Of a stretch of 64,000 nucleotides of DNA, positions 63,188 to 64,000 are shown piece after piece. Made by a program: the position numbers and the translations under genes. How positions within the stretch are numbered: the stretch's first letter is position 1; each line of letters opens with the position of its first letter. The notes under the pieces are model-generated. The model saw nothing but the letters and a program-made list of their open reading frames with translations. It searched no databases and was not told the DNA's origin. Source of the DNA: Sinomonas sp. ASV322 (GTDB lineage: Bacteria; Actinomycetota; Actinomycetes; Actinomycetales; Micrococcaceae); assembly GCF_030908245.1 (NCBI RefSeq), contig NZ_JAVFJJ010000004.1:340288-404287 (forward strand), given 5' to 3'.

Positions 63188-64000
63188 ACGGTGCCGTCGA
63201 TGAGGCGGTTGTATGGGAGGTAGGCCTGCTGGTACGGGTACGAGTTCGCGGCCTCCTCGTTGAACTCGACGCCGAGGCCGGGCTTGTCCCCGGGGTGGAG
63301 GTAGCCGTCGGTGAAGGTCATGGACTGCTCGAACACGGTGTGTTCGTCGCGTCCGAGTGCTGCATGTACTCCTGGATCCCGTAGTTGTGGATCGCCAGGC
63401 CCACGTGCAGCTGGGCGGCGAAGCCGACCGGGGAGATGTCCGTGGGCCCGTGGAAGCCGGACTTGACCTGGTACTGGGCCGCGTAGTCCATGACCTTCTT
63501 CAGCGGGGAGATGCCGCCGAAGTGGGTCGAGGCCGCGCGGACGTAGTCGATGAGCTGTTCCTTGATGAGCGACTGGAAGTCGTACACCGTGTTGAAGACC
63601 TCCCCGATCGCCAGCGGGGTCGTGGTGTGGCTGCGGACCAGGCGCAGGGCCTCCTGGTTCTCCGCCGGGGTGCAGTCCTCGAGCCAGAACAGGTCGTAGG
63701 GCTCGAGGGCCTTGCCGAGCTTGGCGGCCTGGATCGGGGTCATGCGGTGGTGGCCGTCGTGCAGGAGCGGGATCTCGGGGCCGAACTCGTTGCGCACGGC
63801 CTCGAACACGGTGGGCAGGTGGCGCAGGTACGCGCGCGTGTCCCAGTCCTCCTCGAGCGGGTAGGCCCCGCGCCCGGCCGGCTCGTAGTCGTACCGCTCG
63901 CCCGAGGCCTGGGCCTGGGCCGCGACGCCGTAGACGGCCTTGATCCCCGGGACCGCGGTCTGGACGCGGATGGACTTGTAGCCGAGCTCGAGGTGGTGCC
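63175..64000 (-). pseudogene. Mannonate/galactonate-dehydratase-like enolase protein, frameshifted, 5' end beyond window
   Basis: Enolase-superfamily sugar-acid dehydratase (ManD/RspA type). [50 protein letters not shown] and [17 protein letters not shown] are intact. At about 63335-63345 the frame breaks: AACACACCGTGTTC stands where AACACCGTGTTC would continue the protein. The C-terminal part ([20 protein letters not shown]...DGTVHDW) continues in another frame to a stop at 63175. A 2-bp CA duplication explains it; real loss of function or a sequencing error cannot be told apart here. Confidence 0.85.

Overview
This is a high-GC actinobacterial chromosome segment. The gene order pepN, rpiB, nei, tig, clpP1-clpP2-clpX, a DsbA-like gene, valS, ileS-folC-DUF4233-ndk, rne, rplU-rpmA-obgE-proB-proA, nadD, rsfS, phosphatase follows, in outline, the Mycobacterium tuberculosis block Rv2467 to Rv2419c. 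The proteins themselves look like those of Micrococcaceae (Arthrobacter or Sinomonas type). The genus is an inference; no rRNA or other marker was compared.

Region 1 (1-36.9 kb) is conserved housekeeping DNA. It covers protein folding and proteolysis (tig, the two ClpP subunits, ClpX, an aminopeptidase N running off the left edge), base excision repair (nei), Val- and Ile-tRNA synthetases, folate, nucleotide and thiamine metabolism, a VKOR membrane oxidase, RNase E, ribosomal proteins L21 and L27, Obg, proline synthesis, NAD synthesis and RsfS. Regulatory RNA is clear upstream of ileS (a T-box). A candidate small RNA with a 19-codon ORF lies at 12.13-12.34 kb, its Shine-Dalgarno locked in a GAAA-loop hairpin. 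An MFS sugar-acid-type transporter gene sits divergently from a DsbA-like gene across a 580-bp region with four operator-like palindromes.

Region 2 (36.8-44.2 kb) is an accessory island. It starts at two tRNA-Ala(GGC) genes one base apart. The 3' end of the second tRNA is duplicated 4.0 kb downstream, together with what looks like the original tRNA terminator; part of that sequence recurs 3.2 kb further on. This suggests two successive insertions. The cargo is two unrecognised proteins, a decayed IS21-type istB fragment, a DUF805 membrane protein, a membrane-anchored exported protein and an O-antigen-ligase-like membrane protein. I found no integrase.

Region 3 (44.2-64 kb) is a catabolic island for arabinose-containing polysaccharide. 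A minus-strand operon encodes a solute-binding lipoprotein, two ABC permeases, a GH1 enzyme, a GH51 arabinofuranosidase and a secreted GH93-like exo-arabinanase with CBM and ricin-type modules. Two divergent LacI regulators separate it from araB-araD-araA-galM on the plus strand. Each operon has a strong promoter with its own, different palindromic operator. No transporter ATPase is present, so a shared MsiK-type ATPase is expected elsewhere. A third LacI gene and two Gfo/Idh/MocA oxidoreductases follow, with a mannonate/galactonate-dehydratase-like gene that carries a 2-bp frameshift and runs off the right edge.
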